From a virus: 57,479 nucleotides of DNA. Shown piece after piece: positions 15,053 to 22,986 of the stretch. The stretch lies in IMG/VR virus record IMGVR_UViG_3300017917_001904, positions 1-57,479 of that record, one strand, 5' to 3'. The notes under the pieces are model-generated. The model was given only the letters and a program-made list of their open reading frames with translations, was not told where the DNA came from and ran no database searches. How positions within the stretch are numbered: position 1 is the stretch's first letter; every line of letters starts with the position of its first letter. Position numbers and translations under genes: made by a program.

Positions 15053-16087
15053 ATGTCAAAAACAGTTCTAATTACCGGCGGCGCCGGTTTCATCGCACAC
15101 CATGTCATTGACAAAATATTAAGAGATACAGATTGGAAGATTATTTGTCTAGATAGACTAGATATTTCGGGCAATCTAAATCGATTGGCTGATATGTTAA
15201 TGACACACAATCCAGTAACAACTAGCAAACGCTTGCGTATTGTATTTCACGACCTTAAGGCAGAGATTAACAGCCAGATCGTACATGACATTGGGCATGT
15301 TGATATTATTCTACACTTGGCTGCAGGAAGTCACGTAGATCGTAGTATCACTTATCCGATGGAGTTTGTACAGGACAACGTCGTTGGTACTGTCAATATG
15401 CTAGATTATGCGAGAAAAAATTTACCAAATCTGGACAAGTTCGTATATTTCTCCACCGACGAAATATATGGCATTGCACCACCTGGTGTTGCCTATAAGG
15501 AGTATGATAGGTACAACAGCACCAATCCTTATTCGGCTTCCAAGGCGGCAGCTGAAGAATTTTGCGTGGCTTACGAGAATACTTACAAGATGCCTATCGT
15601 GGTCACCCACACTATGAATGTATTCGGTGAGCGGCAACATCCGGAAAAGTTTATTCCGGCAACTATTCAGAAAGTGAGAGATGGGGAAACGGTTATTATA
15701 CATAGCGATCCAACCAGGACTGTTGCAGGAAGCAGGATGTATATCCATGCTAAAGACGTCGCTGAAGGTCTTATGTTCATACTTGGCCTCAAGGACTATA
15801 CTCATAGGGGAGACTATGGACACGCTCACTGTCCCAAGTTCAACCTGGTCGGTACTGAAGAGATTGATAACCTCACTCTTGCACAAATGATCGCTGGTGC
15901 AGTTGGTAAAGAACTTATCTATGAAATGACAGACTTCCATAGCAGCCGTCCCGGACACGACATGCGCTATGCCTTGGATGGCGGACTGCTAAAGAGCTTA
16001 GGTTGGGAACCCAAGATTAAGTTGTCTGAACGTATTAATGAAATGGTACAATGGACATTACTCAATGAAAGATGGTTACGTAAATGA
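15053..16087 (+). CDS. dTDP-glucose 4,6-dehydratase-like SDR, GC-richer than its neighbours
   Basis: The 344-aa protein has GGAGFIAHH (residues about 8-16), a central LAAGSHVDRSI, YFSTDEIYG with the T-D-E dehydratase triad, and PYSASKAAAE with YxxxK. SRPGHDMRYALD near the C-terminus is typical of RmlB and related NDP-glucose dehydratases. It differs from the 4748-5704 paralogue in length and sequence. Its DNA is visibly richer in G and C and uses codons such as GGC, GCC and AAG more often than adjacent genes, suggesting separate acquisition. It is the first gene of the second sugar operon, behind a late promoter, and overlaps the next gene by ATGA. Confidence 0.88.
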   Translation: MSKTVLITGGAGFIAHHVIDKILRDTDWKIICLDRLDISGNLNRLADMLMTHNPVTTSKRLRIVFHDLKAEINSQIVHDIGHVDIILHLAAGSHVDRSITYPMEFVQDNVVGTVNMLDYARKNLPNLDKFVYFSTDEIYGIAPPGVAYKEYDRYNSTNPYSASKAAAEEFCVAYENTYKMPIVVTHTMNVFGERQHPEKFIPATIQKVRDGETVIIHSDPTRTVAGSRMYIHAKDVAEGLMFILGLKDYTHRGDYGHAHCPKFNLVGTEEIDNLTLAQMIAGAVGKELIYEMTDFHSSRPGHDMRYALDGGLLKSLGWEPKIKLSERINEMVQWTLLNERWLRK

Positions 16088-16806
16088 ATCGTATGATTAA
16101 ACATTGTTTTGTAGTAACTAGTGCTATTAATTCAAAGTTTGGTGTATATACTCCTGCTGCAAGATTACAACAAACACTAACAACACTAGACAGTATTAGA
16201 GCTCGTGCTCCAGGTTCTAAGATTATTATTATGGAATGTACCGGAACACCACTAACTGAGGCACAAAGCCAACTGTTAGAAGAAAATTGTGATCTTTTGG
16301 TAGATTTTAGTACAGATGCTGATGTACGTGCTATCTACAACAGTACTGATAACTGGGATATAGTTAAGAACAGTACTGAAATTATGTGTTTTGGTAAAAC
16401 ATTAAGAATGTGTTTAGACGATGGCGACTTTAACGGATTGAATAGAATTCACAAAATGTCTGGTCGCTATATTCTAAATGACGATTTTGATCTAGGTGTA
16501 TATGAAGAACATCCTGATCGTATTATTATTGGACCAAAAAATCGTAGCCAGTTTCCGTTTGAAGTGACTGGTATTGAGTTGCAATACATGGCACGATTAT
16601 GGTCGTGGCCCGCTGATCAAACTGAACGTGTAATTCAAACTTATACAGACAGTCTGAACTATATGGCACAGCGTGTAGCTACTGGTGGTTACGCAGACAT
16701 CGAACATGTACTGTATAAGTTTTTACCTTCAGATCTAGTCACAGAGATCCCAGTACTTGGAGTAGAAGGATCTATTGCACCTAACGGTGTTGAAATTAAA
16801 AATTAA
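16084..16806 (+). CDS. Putative glycosyltransferase-like protein
   Basis: The 240-aa protein starts CFVVTSAINSKFGVYTP after a short lead. IIIMECTG lies near residue 48 and IHKMSGRYILNDDFDL near residue 124. The K-x-S-G-R-Y-x-L-N-D pattern is familiar from uncharacterised phage and capsule-cluster glycosyltransferases of GT-A fold, where it sits close to the nucleotide-sugar site. I cannot assign a CAZy family. The position between a nucleotide-sugar dehydratase and a sugar C-methyltransferase supports a role in glycan assembly. Confidence 0.55.
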   Translation: MNRMIKHCFVVTSAINSKFGVYTPAARLQQTLTTLDSIRARAPGSKIIIMECTGTPLTEAQSQLLEENCDLLVDFSTDADVRAIYNSTDNWDIVKNSTEIMCFGKTLRMCLDDGDFNGLNRIHKMSGRYILNDDFDLGVYEEHPDRIIIGPKNRSQFPFEVTGIELQYMARLWSWPADQTERVIQTYTDSLNYMAQRVATGGYADIEHVLYKFLPSDLVTEIPVLGVEGSIAPNGVEIKN

Positions 16807-16808
16807 AT

Positions 16809-18023
16809 ATGGAAAATTGTCAAGAACTTACAACTTGTTTAGCCTGCGGCAGCGACCATTTAACATTAGAACTAAGTCTAGGTAATCAACCGTTAGCTAA
16901 TAATTTTAAAGATGATGCAACTGAAGAAGATTTTTATCCTTTAGCGGTTAATAGATGTAATAACTGTTTTCATTTGCAATTAACGCATGTAGTTAATCCT
17001 GAGTTAATTTATCGAAACTATGCTTACGTTAGTGGCACTAGTCAAACATATCAAGACTATATGTGGTGGTTTGCTAAGTGGTGTAGAGAATATACCAACA
17101 AATGGCGAGGTGGGTCAGTATTAGACATTGGTTGCAACGATGGCACTCAACTTGACTATTTTAATAAGCTAGGCTATAAAACCTACGGAGTAGATCCAGC
17201 AGAAAATTTACATACAACAAGCACCAGCAAAGGTCATCAAGTAGTTTGTGGATTTTGGAACGAAGAATCTATAGGGAATCTGGACAACAGGCAATTTGAT
17301 ATAGTAGTGGCGCAGAACGCATTTGCACACAATCCAGATCCACTTTCTTACTTGAAATTATTATCTCCTTTATTAAAAGACGATGGTGTATTTTTTATTC
17401 AAACTAGCCAAGCTGACATGGTACGTAATGGAGAATTCGACACTATCTATCATGAGCATGTAAATTTTTATAACATTAATTCTATGAACGAACTGTGTCG
17501 TCGTGCTGGGATGTTTTTAATTGATGTTATAAAAACACCAATACATGGTACTAGTTACGTATTTGTAGTTGGAAATAGAAATACAAAACCTGAACATATT
17601 AAAAATCTTATTGCAACAGAACAGGATTTATTACAAGAACAAACTTATATTAAATGGGCTAATACCGCCAAGAGATTGTCGGATAAATTTCTTATGGAAT
17701 GCGAATCGCATAGAGAACAAGGTTACGAATTAGTTGGGTACGGTGCCGCCGCCAAAGGTAATACACTATTAAATTACGCAGGCGTCGCACTTGATTTTAT
17801 TATCGATGACAATCCACTGAAACAAGGAAAATATAGTCCGGGACTATCTATACCTATTGTTAGTATCAATGAATTAGAAAAATTTGCTAATAAGAAAATA
17901 TTATTTGTCCCCTTGGCGTGGAATGTATATACAGAAATTAAAAATAAAATTTTAGCAAAACGTTTGATGAGTTCTAAAGATCGTTATATCCGTTATTTTC
18001 CAGAGGTAATCGTTGAACATTGA
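16809..18023 (+). CDS. Sugar C-methyltransferase (zinc-binding, NovU/TylCIII type)
   Basis: The 404-aa protein has the three-part layout of NDP-sugar C-methyltransferases. The N-terminal zinc-binding segment has CLACG and RCNNCFH. A central SAM domain has VLDIGCNDGTQLDYF near residue 102 and IYHEHVNFYN near residue 212, the family's conserved catalytic loop. The C-terminal half-Rossmann domain has YGAAAKGNTLLNY near residue 315. These enzymes methylate a carbon next to the keto group of NDP-4-keto-6-deoxy sugars, exactly the product expected from the dehydratase at 15053. That pairing suggests a branched-chain deoxysugar. Confidence 0.87.
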   Translation: MENCQELTTCLACGSDHLTLELSLGNQPLANNFKDDATEEDFYPLAVNRCNNCFHLQLTHVVNPELIYRNYAYVSGTSQTYQDYMWWFAKWCREYTNKWRGGSVLDIGCNDGTQLDYFNKLGYKTYGVDPAENLHTTSTSKGHQVVCGFWNEESIGNLDNRQFDIVVAQNAFAHNPDPLSYLKLLSPLLKDDGVFFIQTSQADMVRNGEFDTIYHEHVNFYNINSMNELCRRAGMFLIDVIKTPIHGTSYVFVVGNRNTKPEHIKNLIATEQDLLQEQTYIKWANTAKRLSDKFLMECESHREQGYELVGYGAAAKGNTLLNYAGVALDFIIDDNPLKQGKYSPGLSIPIVSINELEKFANKKILFVPLAWNVYTEIKNKILAKRLMSSKDRYIRYFPEVIVEH

Positions 18024-18885
18024 ACGCCCACAACAAATACTAGTTCGCCGTAGAGCTGCACTTGGTGATGTTATCATGAGCACCGGTGTTGTTAGAGAAC
18101 TTAAAAATAGATTTAATTGTGAAATTGATATAGCAACTGAGTTTCCTAACGTGTATGATAATAACCCTCACGTTAGAGCAATTTATCATACTAATGCAAT
18201 GCCCGATCCTGCTAATTATGATTTATACATTAATTTGGATGATGCCTACGAAAACAATCCTCTTAATCATTATTTGGACAGTTATTTCTATCGCGCTTTT
18301 GGCACATCAGCAGTGGATAATAAAACACCAGAACTCTTCACCAGCGAATTTGATGTAGAGACGATAAACGCTTTCTTCCAAGATAACGAAATAGATGATT
18401 ACATTGTGGTGCATATTAGGCAATGGTATTGGCCGCTAAAAAATATGAGTTGGGATACTTGGTATGCAGTGTTTGAGAAACTATTTACTACACGTACAGA
18501 TTTTAAAATAGTATGCGTAGGAACAGCACAAGACGGTTATGTTGAACACCCTTTGTTTGTTGATGCTAGAGATAGATTAACTGTGCAGCAACAAAAATTG
18601 TTAATGGATAACGCACGATGCTTTGTAGGTATTGATAGCGGACCTTATCACATAGCTGCTGCCAGCAATACACACATTATAAGTTTGCACACACATTTAT
18701 TACCTGAACGTATTGCGCCACAGCATAAACCTTATACTGCAATTAAGTCCGACGTAGATTGTGTTGGATGTAATGACAATCAACAACGACCTATTAGGCA
18801 AGTTGTTTGCAAATACGGCGACTTCCGGTGCAGTAATAATTTTAATGCAGACCGTATTGCTAATAATATTTTAGAAATTATATGA
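18013..18885 (+). CDS. GT9-like (heptosyltransferase-type) glycosyltransferase
   Basis: The protein is 290 aa, with start TTG 18013 overlapping the previous gene by 11 bases, and AGAGGT upstream. RRAALGDVIMSTGVVREL near residue 12 matches the N-terminal ALGD-x-x motif of ADP-heptose:LPS heptosyltransferases. The C-terminal FVGIDSGPYHIAAASNTHII near residue 210 matches the G-x-D-S/T-G-x-x-H-x-A-x-A nucleotide-sugar site. A CVGC...C...RCSNN cysteine set near the end is an addition, possibly a small zinc site. With the heptose genes downstream, ADP-heptose is the likely donor. Confidence 0.8.
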   Translation: MNIERPQQILVRRRAALGDVIMSTGVVRELKNRFNCEIDIATEFPNVYDNNPHVRAIYHTNAMPDPANYDLYINLDDAYENNPLNHYLDSYFYRAFGTSAVDNKTPELFTSEFDVETINAFFQDNEIDDYIVVHIRQWYWPLKNMSWDTWYAVFEKLFTTRTDFKIVCVGTAQDGYVEHPLFVDARDRLTVQQQKLLMDNARCFVGIDSGPYHIAAASNTHIISLHTHLLPERIAPQHKPYTAIKSDVDCVGCNDNQQRPIRQVVCKYGDFRCSNNFNADRIANNILEII

Positions 18886-19094
18886 ACTGTGAAAATTGTC
18901 ATCGTTGTTTAGATGGGGTGCGTAATGCATACGGCTTTCCTGTCTCTACATCAAAAATGATTTTATGTCCCGAATGCGGAAACAAAAGATGCCCGCATGC
19001 TAGCGATCATAGATTAAAATGCACAGAAAGTAACGAACCTGGACAACCAGGTAGCATGTACTCCAATTTTAATTTTAAAACTATAGAAGAATGA
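18882..19094 (+). CDS. Small cysteine-rich (zinc-binding) phage protein
   Basis: This 70-aa protein has CENCHRC at its start and ILCPECGNKRCPHASDH near residues 27-43. KCTESNEPGQPGSMYSNF near residues 46-63 completes a pattern I have seen in many small phage proteins. The Cys and His residues should form one or two zinc knuckles. The function is unknown. It sits between two glycosyltransferase genes with four-base overlaps at both ends, so it is co-translated with the operon, although its relatives occur in phages without sugar genes. Confidence 0.7.
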   Translation: MNCENCHRCLDGVRNAYGFPVSTSKMILCPECGNKRCPHASDHRLKCTESNEPGQPGSMYSNFNFKTIEE

Positions 19095-19843
19095 AAATCT
19101 TTAAACATTCAGGAACATTTGGCGATTTAATTTATAGTCTTGCTGCGGTTAAGAAGATGGGCGGCGGAACTTTTGCTGTACAATTAAACAACATAGAAAA
19201 ATGTGTAGCCCAATACGGTTATAGATCTGACGAAGTTGATCCCGCACACCGAGGAAGATTTCGCAATGCAGATTTTGATTTATTAAAACCTTTATTGAGC
19301 AGGCAATCGTACATCGATCAGGTATCTGTCTGGCTCGGAGACCACGATGTCGATCTAGATCAATTCCGTGGAGTGTTGTTCCGCGGATTCGAAGGTAATT
19401 ATGTTGAAGCTTATTATAGAACATTTGACTTGCCTTTTACTCCTGATGTCTATAACGAAACTTGGTTAGAGGCTGATCCTAAGCGAATAGCAACTGTTGT
19501 AATTAATCGTACATTCAGATATCGTTGCCCTAACGGAACAGCCACTTGGCAAAATCTATTAGAACAAGCCAACATTACACAAAATGGAATCTTTGTTGGA
19601 ACAGAAGAAGAACACAAAGATTTTGAAACAAGTACAGGATTCCGTATAAACTATTATCCAGTACAAGATTTTAAAGAACTAGCTGATGTCATAGCCGGCG
19701 CTGATTTGTTTATGGGTAACCAAAGTGCTGCATATAGTATTGCTATGGGACTAGGCAAAAGTTCTGTATTAGAAACGATCAAGATTAAACCTTTACAAAA
19801 TAATGAATGTTACTTCCCAAGAGACAATTGCCAATACTTCTAA
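19091..19843 (+). CDS. Glycosyltransferase, GT-B/GT9-like
   Basis: The 250-aa protein starts MKIFKHSGTFGDLIYSLAAV, where GD-x-I matches the GT9 N-terminus. The C-terminal DLFMGNQSAAYSIAMGLGKSSVLET is equivalent to the family's G-N-x-S-x-x-x-x-I-A nucleotide-sugar site. It lacks the larger insertions of heptosyltransferases. Similar short proteins are frequent in phage sugar clusters. It overlaps the next gene, the heptose kinase, by 41 bases. Confidence 0.65.
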   Translation: MKIFKHSGTFGDLIYSLAAVKKMGGGTFAVQLNNIEKCVAQYGYRSDEVDPAHRGRFRNADFDLLKPLLSRQSYIDQVSVWLGDHDVDLDQFRGVLFRGFEGNYVEAYYRTFDLPFTPDVYNETWLEADPKRIATVVINRTFRYRCPNGTATWQNLLEQANITQNGIFVGTEEEHKDFETSTGFRINYYPVQDFKELADVIAGADLFMGNQSAAYSIAMGLGKSSVLETIKIKPLQNNECYFPRDNCQYF

Positions 19844-20576
19844 AGTAAAAATATTACTCATAGGCGACAACGGCATTGACCAATACCAATACGGAACAGT
19901 GACTAGAATTAGTCCTGAGGCCCCGGTGCCTGTTGTTAATTATACGCATACTGTAACCAAGCCCGGCATGGCTGCTAATGTAAAAGACAATTTAGAAAAA
20001 CTAGGATGCGAAGTAGAGTTCGTACATGGCTTAAAAACATGTGTAAAGACTCGGGTAATTGACGAACGTACAAAACAGCACTTGGTAAGAATAGATCAAG
20101 ATCAACCTAGCCGTGCCGTAAAAATTGACTATAACAACATAAACCATTACAATGCAATAGTTGTCAGTGATTATAACAAAGGATCAGTGGATTACGATAC
20201 TATAGAAAATCTGCGATATCGATATACTGGACCTATTTTTATTGATACTAAAAAAACAGATTTGGCCCGCTTCGAGGGTTGCTTTGTTAAAATTAATCAA
20301 GTCGAATACGAAGCGGCTAAGACTTTCCCTACTGAACTTATTGTTACGTTAGGACGTGAAGGTGCCAAATATAAAGAACACAAGGTTTCTGCTCCACAAG
20401 TAGAGGCGTTTGATGTATGCGGGGCGGGTGATACTTTTTTATCTGCTCTCGCATACAACTACGTTTTATCGCAGAACATCCTAACGGCAATAGAATTTGC
20501 CATCCGAGCTTCTAGCATTACAGTACAGCACATTGGTGTTTATAGTCCGACATTAAAGGAAATAGAACAAGTATGA
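19803..20576 (+). CDS. hldE: HldE-type kinase domain (D-glycero-D-manno-heptose-7-phosphate kinase)
   Basis: This 257-aa PfkB-family kinase has ILLIGDNGIDQYQYGTVTRI (residues about 17-36), ISPEAPVPVV, and GMAANVKDNLEKLG. FDVCGAGDTFLSALAY near residue 203 carries the catalytic Asp and anion hole. The RISPEAPVPV element is diagnostic for the heptose kinase half of bacterial HldE (RfaE). Bacterial HldE is about 475 aa with a fused nucleotidyltransferase; here the kinase stands alone, and the other half is a separate gene at 20904. It would make heptose-1,7-bisphosphate from heptose-7-phosphate in the cytoplasm. The host must supply GmhA and GmhB. Confidence 0.87.
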   Translation: MNVTSQETIANTSKVKILLIGDNGIDQYQYGTVTRISPEAPVPVVNYTHTVTKPGMAANVKDNLEKLGCEVEFVHGLKTCVKTRVIDERTKQHLVRIDQDQPSRAVKIDYNNINHYNAIVVSDYNKGSVDYDTIENLRYRYTGPIFIDTKKTDLARFEGCFVKINQVEYEAAKTFPTELIVTLGREGAKYKEHKVSAPQVEAFDVCGAGDTFLSALAYNYVLSQNILTAIEFAIRASSITVQHIGVYSPTLKEIEQV

Positions 20577-20941
20577 CAAGATTAGAAGGATTTGTAGAAA
20601 AAGGTTGGGGCCACGAATTAATTTGGGCCACTAACGAAAAATATTGTGGCAAGCTCATGAAGTTTAATCAAGGTGCTCGATTCAGTATGCACTTTCATTC
20701 TGAAAAAGATGAGACTTGGTATGTATTAAGCGGACGATTTGTAGTTAAGTATATTGATACAAAAAATGCCGAGCAACGCGAACAAGAATTACATACAGGC
20801 GATGTTTGGCGCAATCAACCTTTATTTCCACATCAATTAATTTGCATCGAAGAAGGTGTTATTATTGAAGTTTCAACTCCAGACTCAGTAGAGGATAATT
20901 ATCGTGTTCAGCCCGGGGATAGCCAGAAGAGTAATAGTTAA
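20573..20941 (+). CDS. Mannose-6-phosphate-isomerase-type cupin
   Basis: The 122-aa single-domain cupin has EKGWGHELIWATNEKYCGKL (residues 9-28), MHFHSEKDETWYVLSGRF (the H-x-H-x5-E metal cluster near residues 39-50) and WRNQPLFPHQL with the second-motif His. It matches the cupin of type II phosphomannose isomerases. Here it stands between the two halves of HldE, overlapping both genes. The fused form of the same domain pair at 360-1127 suggests it works with the nucleotidyltransferase on one sugar. The exact isomerisation or epimerisation is unknown. Confidence 0.8.
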   Translation: MTRLEGFVEKGWGHELIWATNEKYCGKLMKFNQGARFSMHFHSEKDETWYVLSGRFVVKYIDTKNAEQREQELHTGDVWRNQPLFPHQLICIEEGVIIEVSTPDSVEDNYRVQPGDSQKSNS

Positions 20942-21323
20942 TGGTACCTTTGATATACTGCATCGTGGGCATATTGAAATGCTCAATTTTGCACGTAGCC
21001 AAGGTACGTATTTGTTAGTGTGCATTGATAGTGATCGATCGGTGCGCGAACTTAAAGGTGAGTTAAGACCTATTAATAATCAAGAAGATCGCAAATTTGC
21101 ATTAGACAACTTAAAATGTGTTGATGCTGTGTGGATATTTGATACACAAGAAGAACTAGAACATATCTGTAAAATGTACAAGCCAGACTTAATGGTTAAA
21201 GGATCAGATTATCAAGGTAAGAAAATTACAGGATCACAATACTGTGGAAGTATTAAGTATTATCCGTTAGTAAAAAATTATTCAACGAGTAAAACAATTG
21301 AAAATATTAATAACAGGAAGTAG
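20904..21323 (+). CDS. hldE: HldE-type nucleotidyltransferase domain (ADP-heptose synthase)
   Basis: The protein is 139 aa, from GTG 20904 with GAGGA upstream. RVIVNGTFDILHRGHIEML (residues 9-27) holds the HxGH nucleotide-binding motif. LLVCIDSDRSVRELKG and DLMVKGSDYQGKKI are typical of the C-terminal half of HldE. Family members join ATP and heptose-1-phosphate to give ADP-heptose, while closely related TagD uses CTP, so nucleotide choice is inferred from the neighbours. It overlaps the cupin gene by 38 bases and the epimerase by 26. Confidence 0.83.
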   Translation: MFSPGIARRVIVNGTFDILHRGHIEMLNFARSQGTYLLVCIDSDRSVRELKGELRPINNQEDRKFALDNLKCVDAVWIFDTQEELEHICKMYKPDLMVKGSDYQGKKITGSQYCGSIKYYPLVKNYSTSKTIENINNRK

Positions 21324-22083
21324 AGGCTTTATTGGAAGCCATGCTGTTGCAAAATGGCAAAAGATGGGTACCCATGAAATTTATACTTACGAATGGGACG
21401 AGCGCACATTACCTCAAATCGAAGGTCTAGATTGGGTATTCCACTTTGGTGCTATTAGTTCTACTACAGAACGTAATGTAGAAAAAGTAATGCGTCAAAA
21501 TTTAGATTTTAGTATTTGGTTATACGAGGAGTGTATTAAACATAAAGTTAATCTCCAATGGTCAAGTTCGGCTAGTGTGTATGGCCTTAATAAAGATTTT
21601 AGAGAAGAAGCCCCAGTTGATCCGCGTAGTCCTTATGCGTGGTCAAAATATCTATTTGAACGTCATGTCAGACGTAACCCGGCTGATATTCGATGCCAAG
21701 GATTTAGGTACTTTAACGTGCATGGCGAAAATGAAATGCACAAAGGAAATCAAGCTAGCCCGTTTTATCAATTTGCTGTTCAGGCACAATCTACTGGCAT
21801 TATAAAAATATTTGAAGGAAGCGAAAACTTCCATAGAGATTTTGTTCCAGTTGAGCGAGTACTGGATGTGCAGTTTGAATTTATTCGGAAAGATATTAAA
21901 GAAAATGGAGTTTGGAATATAGGCACGGGCCAAACTCGGTCGTTCATGGATGTTGCTAGAGAAAAAGCTAATCAGTATGGTGCGCTAATTGAACGTATTC
22001 CATTTCCGGACCATTTAACACCTAGCTACCAAAAATATACTTGTGCAGACTTAACAAAATTGCAACGAACATTAAGTGGTTGA
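21298..22083 (+). CDS. hldD: ADP-L-glycero-D-manno-heptose 6-epimerase-like (HldD)
   Basis: The protein is 261 aa from TTG 21298, inside the end of the previous gene. It has GSRGFIGSHAV (residues 7-17) and HFGAISSTTE near residue 49, like HldD HxGAxSxTTE. WSSSASVYG and PYAWSKYLFE carry catalytic Ser and YxxxK. FRYFNVHGENEMHKG near residue 138 and FEGSENFHRDFVPV near residue 176 are close to the diagnostic HldD motifs. It would convert ADP-D-glycero- to ADP-L-glycero-heptose, the donor for the GT9-type genes upstream. HldD is usually about 310 aa, so this is slightly short. Confidence 0.88.
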   Translation: MKILITGSRGFIGSHAVAKWQKMGTHEIYTYEWDERTLPQIEGLDWVFHFGAISSTTERNVEKVMRQNLDFSIWLYEECIKHKVNLQWSSSASVYGLNKDFREEAPVDPRSPYAWSKYLFERHVRRNPADIRCQGFRYFNVHGENEMHKGNQASPFYQFAVQAQSTGIIKIFEGSENFHRDFVPVERVLDVQFEFIRKDIKENGVWNIGTGQTRSFMDVAREKANQYGALIERIPFPDHLTPSYQKYTCADLTKLQRTLSG

Positions 22084-22108
22084 TTAAAATTAAAAAATAT
22101 AATATAAT
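22080..22108 (+). promoter_or_regulatory. Sigma-70 early promoter, near-leaderless spacing
   Basis: TTGATT (22080-22085), a 17-bp spacer and TATAAT (22103-22108). The ATG is eight bases further on, giving a leader of about two bases. Confidence 0.75.
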
Positions 22109-22116
22109 AGACAACT

Positions 22117-22593
22117 ATGAAATATTTTGCATACGGAATGAACACTAATTTAGACGGAATGGACGCTCGTTGCCCGGGCGCCGTTAGTCTTGGGCCAGCA
22201 TGGATTAACGATTACGAATTCGTTTTTCGTACTCATGCGGATATTGAAAAGGTTGATGGCAGTATCTGTTATGGGGTGCTTTGGGATATCACACCTGAGC
22301 ATCTAAAATCTCTTGACGCACTAGAAGGCTATCCATATTACTACACAAGATTTCGTGTGCGTGTAAATATTGGGGATCGTTTCGTATATGCACTAACATA
22401 TCAAATGAATGACCAAAGTTATTTAAATCCCCCGGCGCAAGGGTATTTAGAAATGGTTACAGAAGGCTATCACCAAAACGGCGTACCCACTGATCAAATC
22501 GATAGAGCAATAAATATGGTATGCTCTTCATCGATCGGGACGAAACAGGAATGGTACAATACATGGTCACCAACGACGCAGGACTATGTTTAA
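22117..22593 (+). CDS. Gamma-glutamylcyclotransferase-like (AIG2/GGCT) protein
   Basis: The 158-aa protein starts MKYFAYGMNTNLDGM, the Y-G-x-N substrate loop of the GGCT fold. CYGVLWDITPEHLKSLDALEG follows near residue 50, containing the conserved Glu of A-L-E-G-Y. GDRFVYALTYQM forms a late strand. Enzymes of this family act on gamma-glutamyl peptides, and phage members may act on glutathione or gamma-glutamylamines. It is the first gene of the early region, behind a strong promoter with no room for a Shine-Dalgarno. The next frame begins inside its 3' end. Confidence 0.75.
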   Translation: MKYFAYGMNTNLDGMDARCPGAVSLGPAWINDYEFVFRTHADIEKVDGSICYGVLWDITPEHLKSLDALEGYPYYYTRFRVRVNIGDRFVYALTYQMNDQSYLNPPAQGYLEMVTEGYHQNGVPTDQIDRAINMVCSSSIGTKQEWYNTWSPTTQDYV

Positions 22594-22739
22594 TTCGCAC
22601 CAGTAATAGAAAAATCGCCGATTATGTAAATTACTACAGTTATGGTGCTCCGTTGGATGCACAAATAGCAGTAGGCGGTGATCGAGGGCATCCGGACCTA
22701 GGGCACGTATGGCGTTTCTCTCGTAAAGTTAGCAAATAA
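22521..22739 (+). CDS. Small unknown protein overlapping the GGCT gene
   Basis: The frame is open from ATG 22521 for 72 residues. An internal ATG at 22551 just after ACAGGA is an alternative start that gives about 62 residues and a shorter overlap. The part common to both (MVQYMVTNDAGLCLIRTSNR to GHVWRFSRKVSK) is a compact alpha/beta sequence without known motif. It ends six bases before the first of the repeated TTGTCC promoters. I trust the frame but not the start. Confidence 0.5.
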   Translation: MLFIDRDETGMVQYMVTNDAGLCLIRTSNRKIADYVNYYSYGAPLDAQIAVGGDRGHPDLGHVWRFSRKVSK

Positions 22740-22745
22740 ACAAGG

Positions 22746-22774
22746 TTGTCCAAAAAGAATCTTTTTGCTATAAT
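22746..22774 (+). promoter_or_regulatory. Early promoter, TTGTCC family, copy 1
   Basis: TTGTCC (22746-22751), 17 bp, TATAAT (22769-22774), followed by a GAGGAG-containing leader. It is one of four related promoters in 22.7-23.95 kb that begin with GGTTGTCC. Confidence 0.75.
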
Positions 22775-22808
22775 TCTGATATTGTAACTAATGAGGAGCA
22801 CTCAACAA

Positions 22809-22955
22809 ATGAACATCCAATGCAAATCTGTTGCTGGTGGTTGGCAAACCTGTGTGGTTGAAACTGGCTACTTGTTTGGTCCTGTATATAATAGTATTAC
22901 TGATCTGTGGAACTGGCAGCGAGCGAATCTCTATGCCCCACGAGAAATTGCTTGA
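22809..22955 (+). CDS. Small early protein, 48 aa, unknown
   Basis: ATG 22809 to TGA 22953-22955 encodes 48 residues (MNIQCKSVAGGWQTCVVETG to ANLYAPREIA), rich in Trp. It has its own promoter and a GAGGAG ribosome site about 10 bases before the ATG. The stop overlaps the -35 of the next promoter. Small promoter-linked genes like this in T4-like phages are typically host-takeover factors, but there is no specific evidence here. Confidence 0.65.
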   Translation: MNIQCKSVAGGWQTCVVETGYLFGPVYNSITDLWNWQRANLYAPREIA

Positions 22956-22980
22956 CAAATACTTTTATAAAAAATACAAT
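22952..22980 (+). promoter_or_regulatory. Sigma-70 early promoter, leaderless spacing
   Basis: TTGACA (22952-22957), a 17-bp spacer and TACAAT (22975-22980). Six bases then lead to ATG 22987. The -35 overlaps the stop of the preceding small gene. Confidence 0.78.
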
Positions 22981-22986
22981 TAGTCT

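Noticed and set aside
15422-15958. 178-codon minus-strand open frame
   Set aside because: It lies wholly inside the dehydratase gene with no ribosome site or promoter. The cysteine- and serine-rich translation is typical of the antisense of a GC-richer gene.
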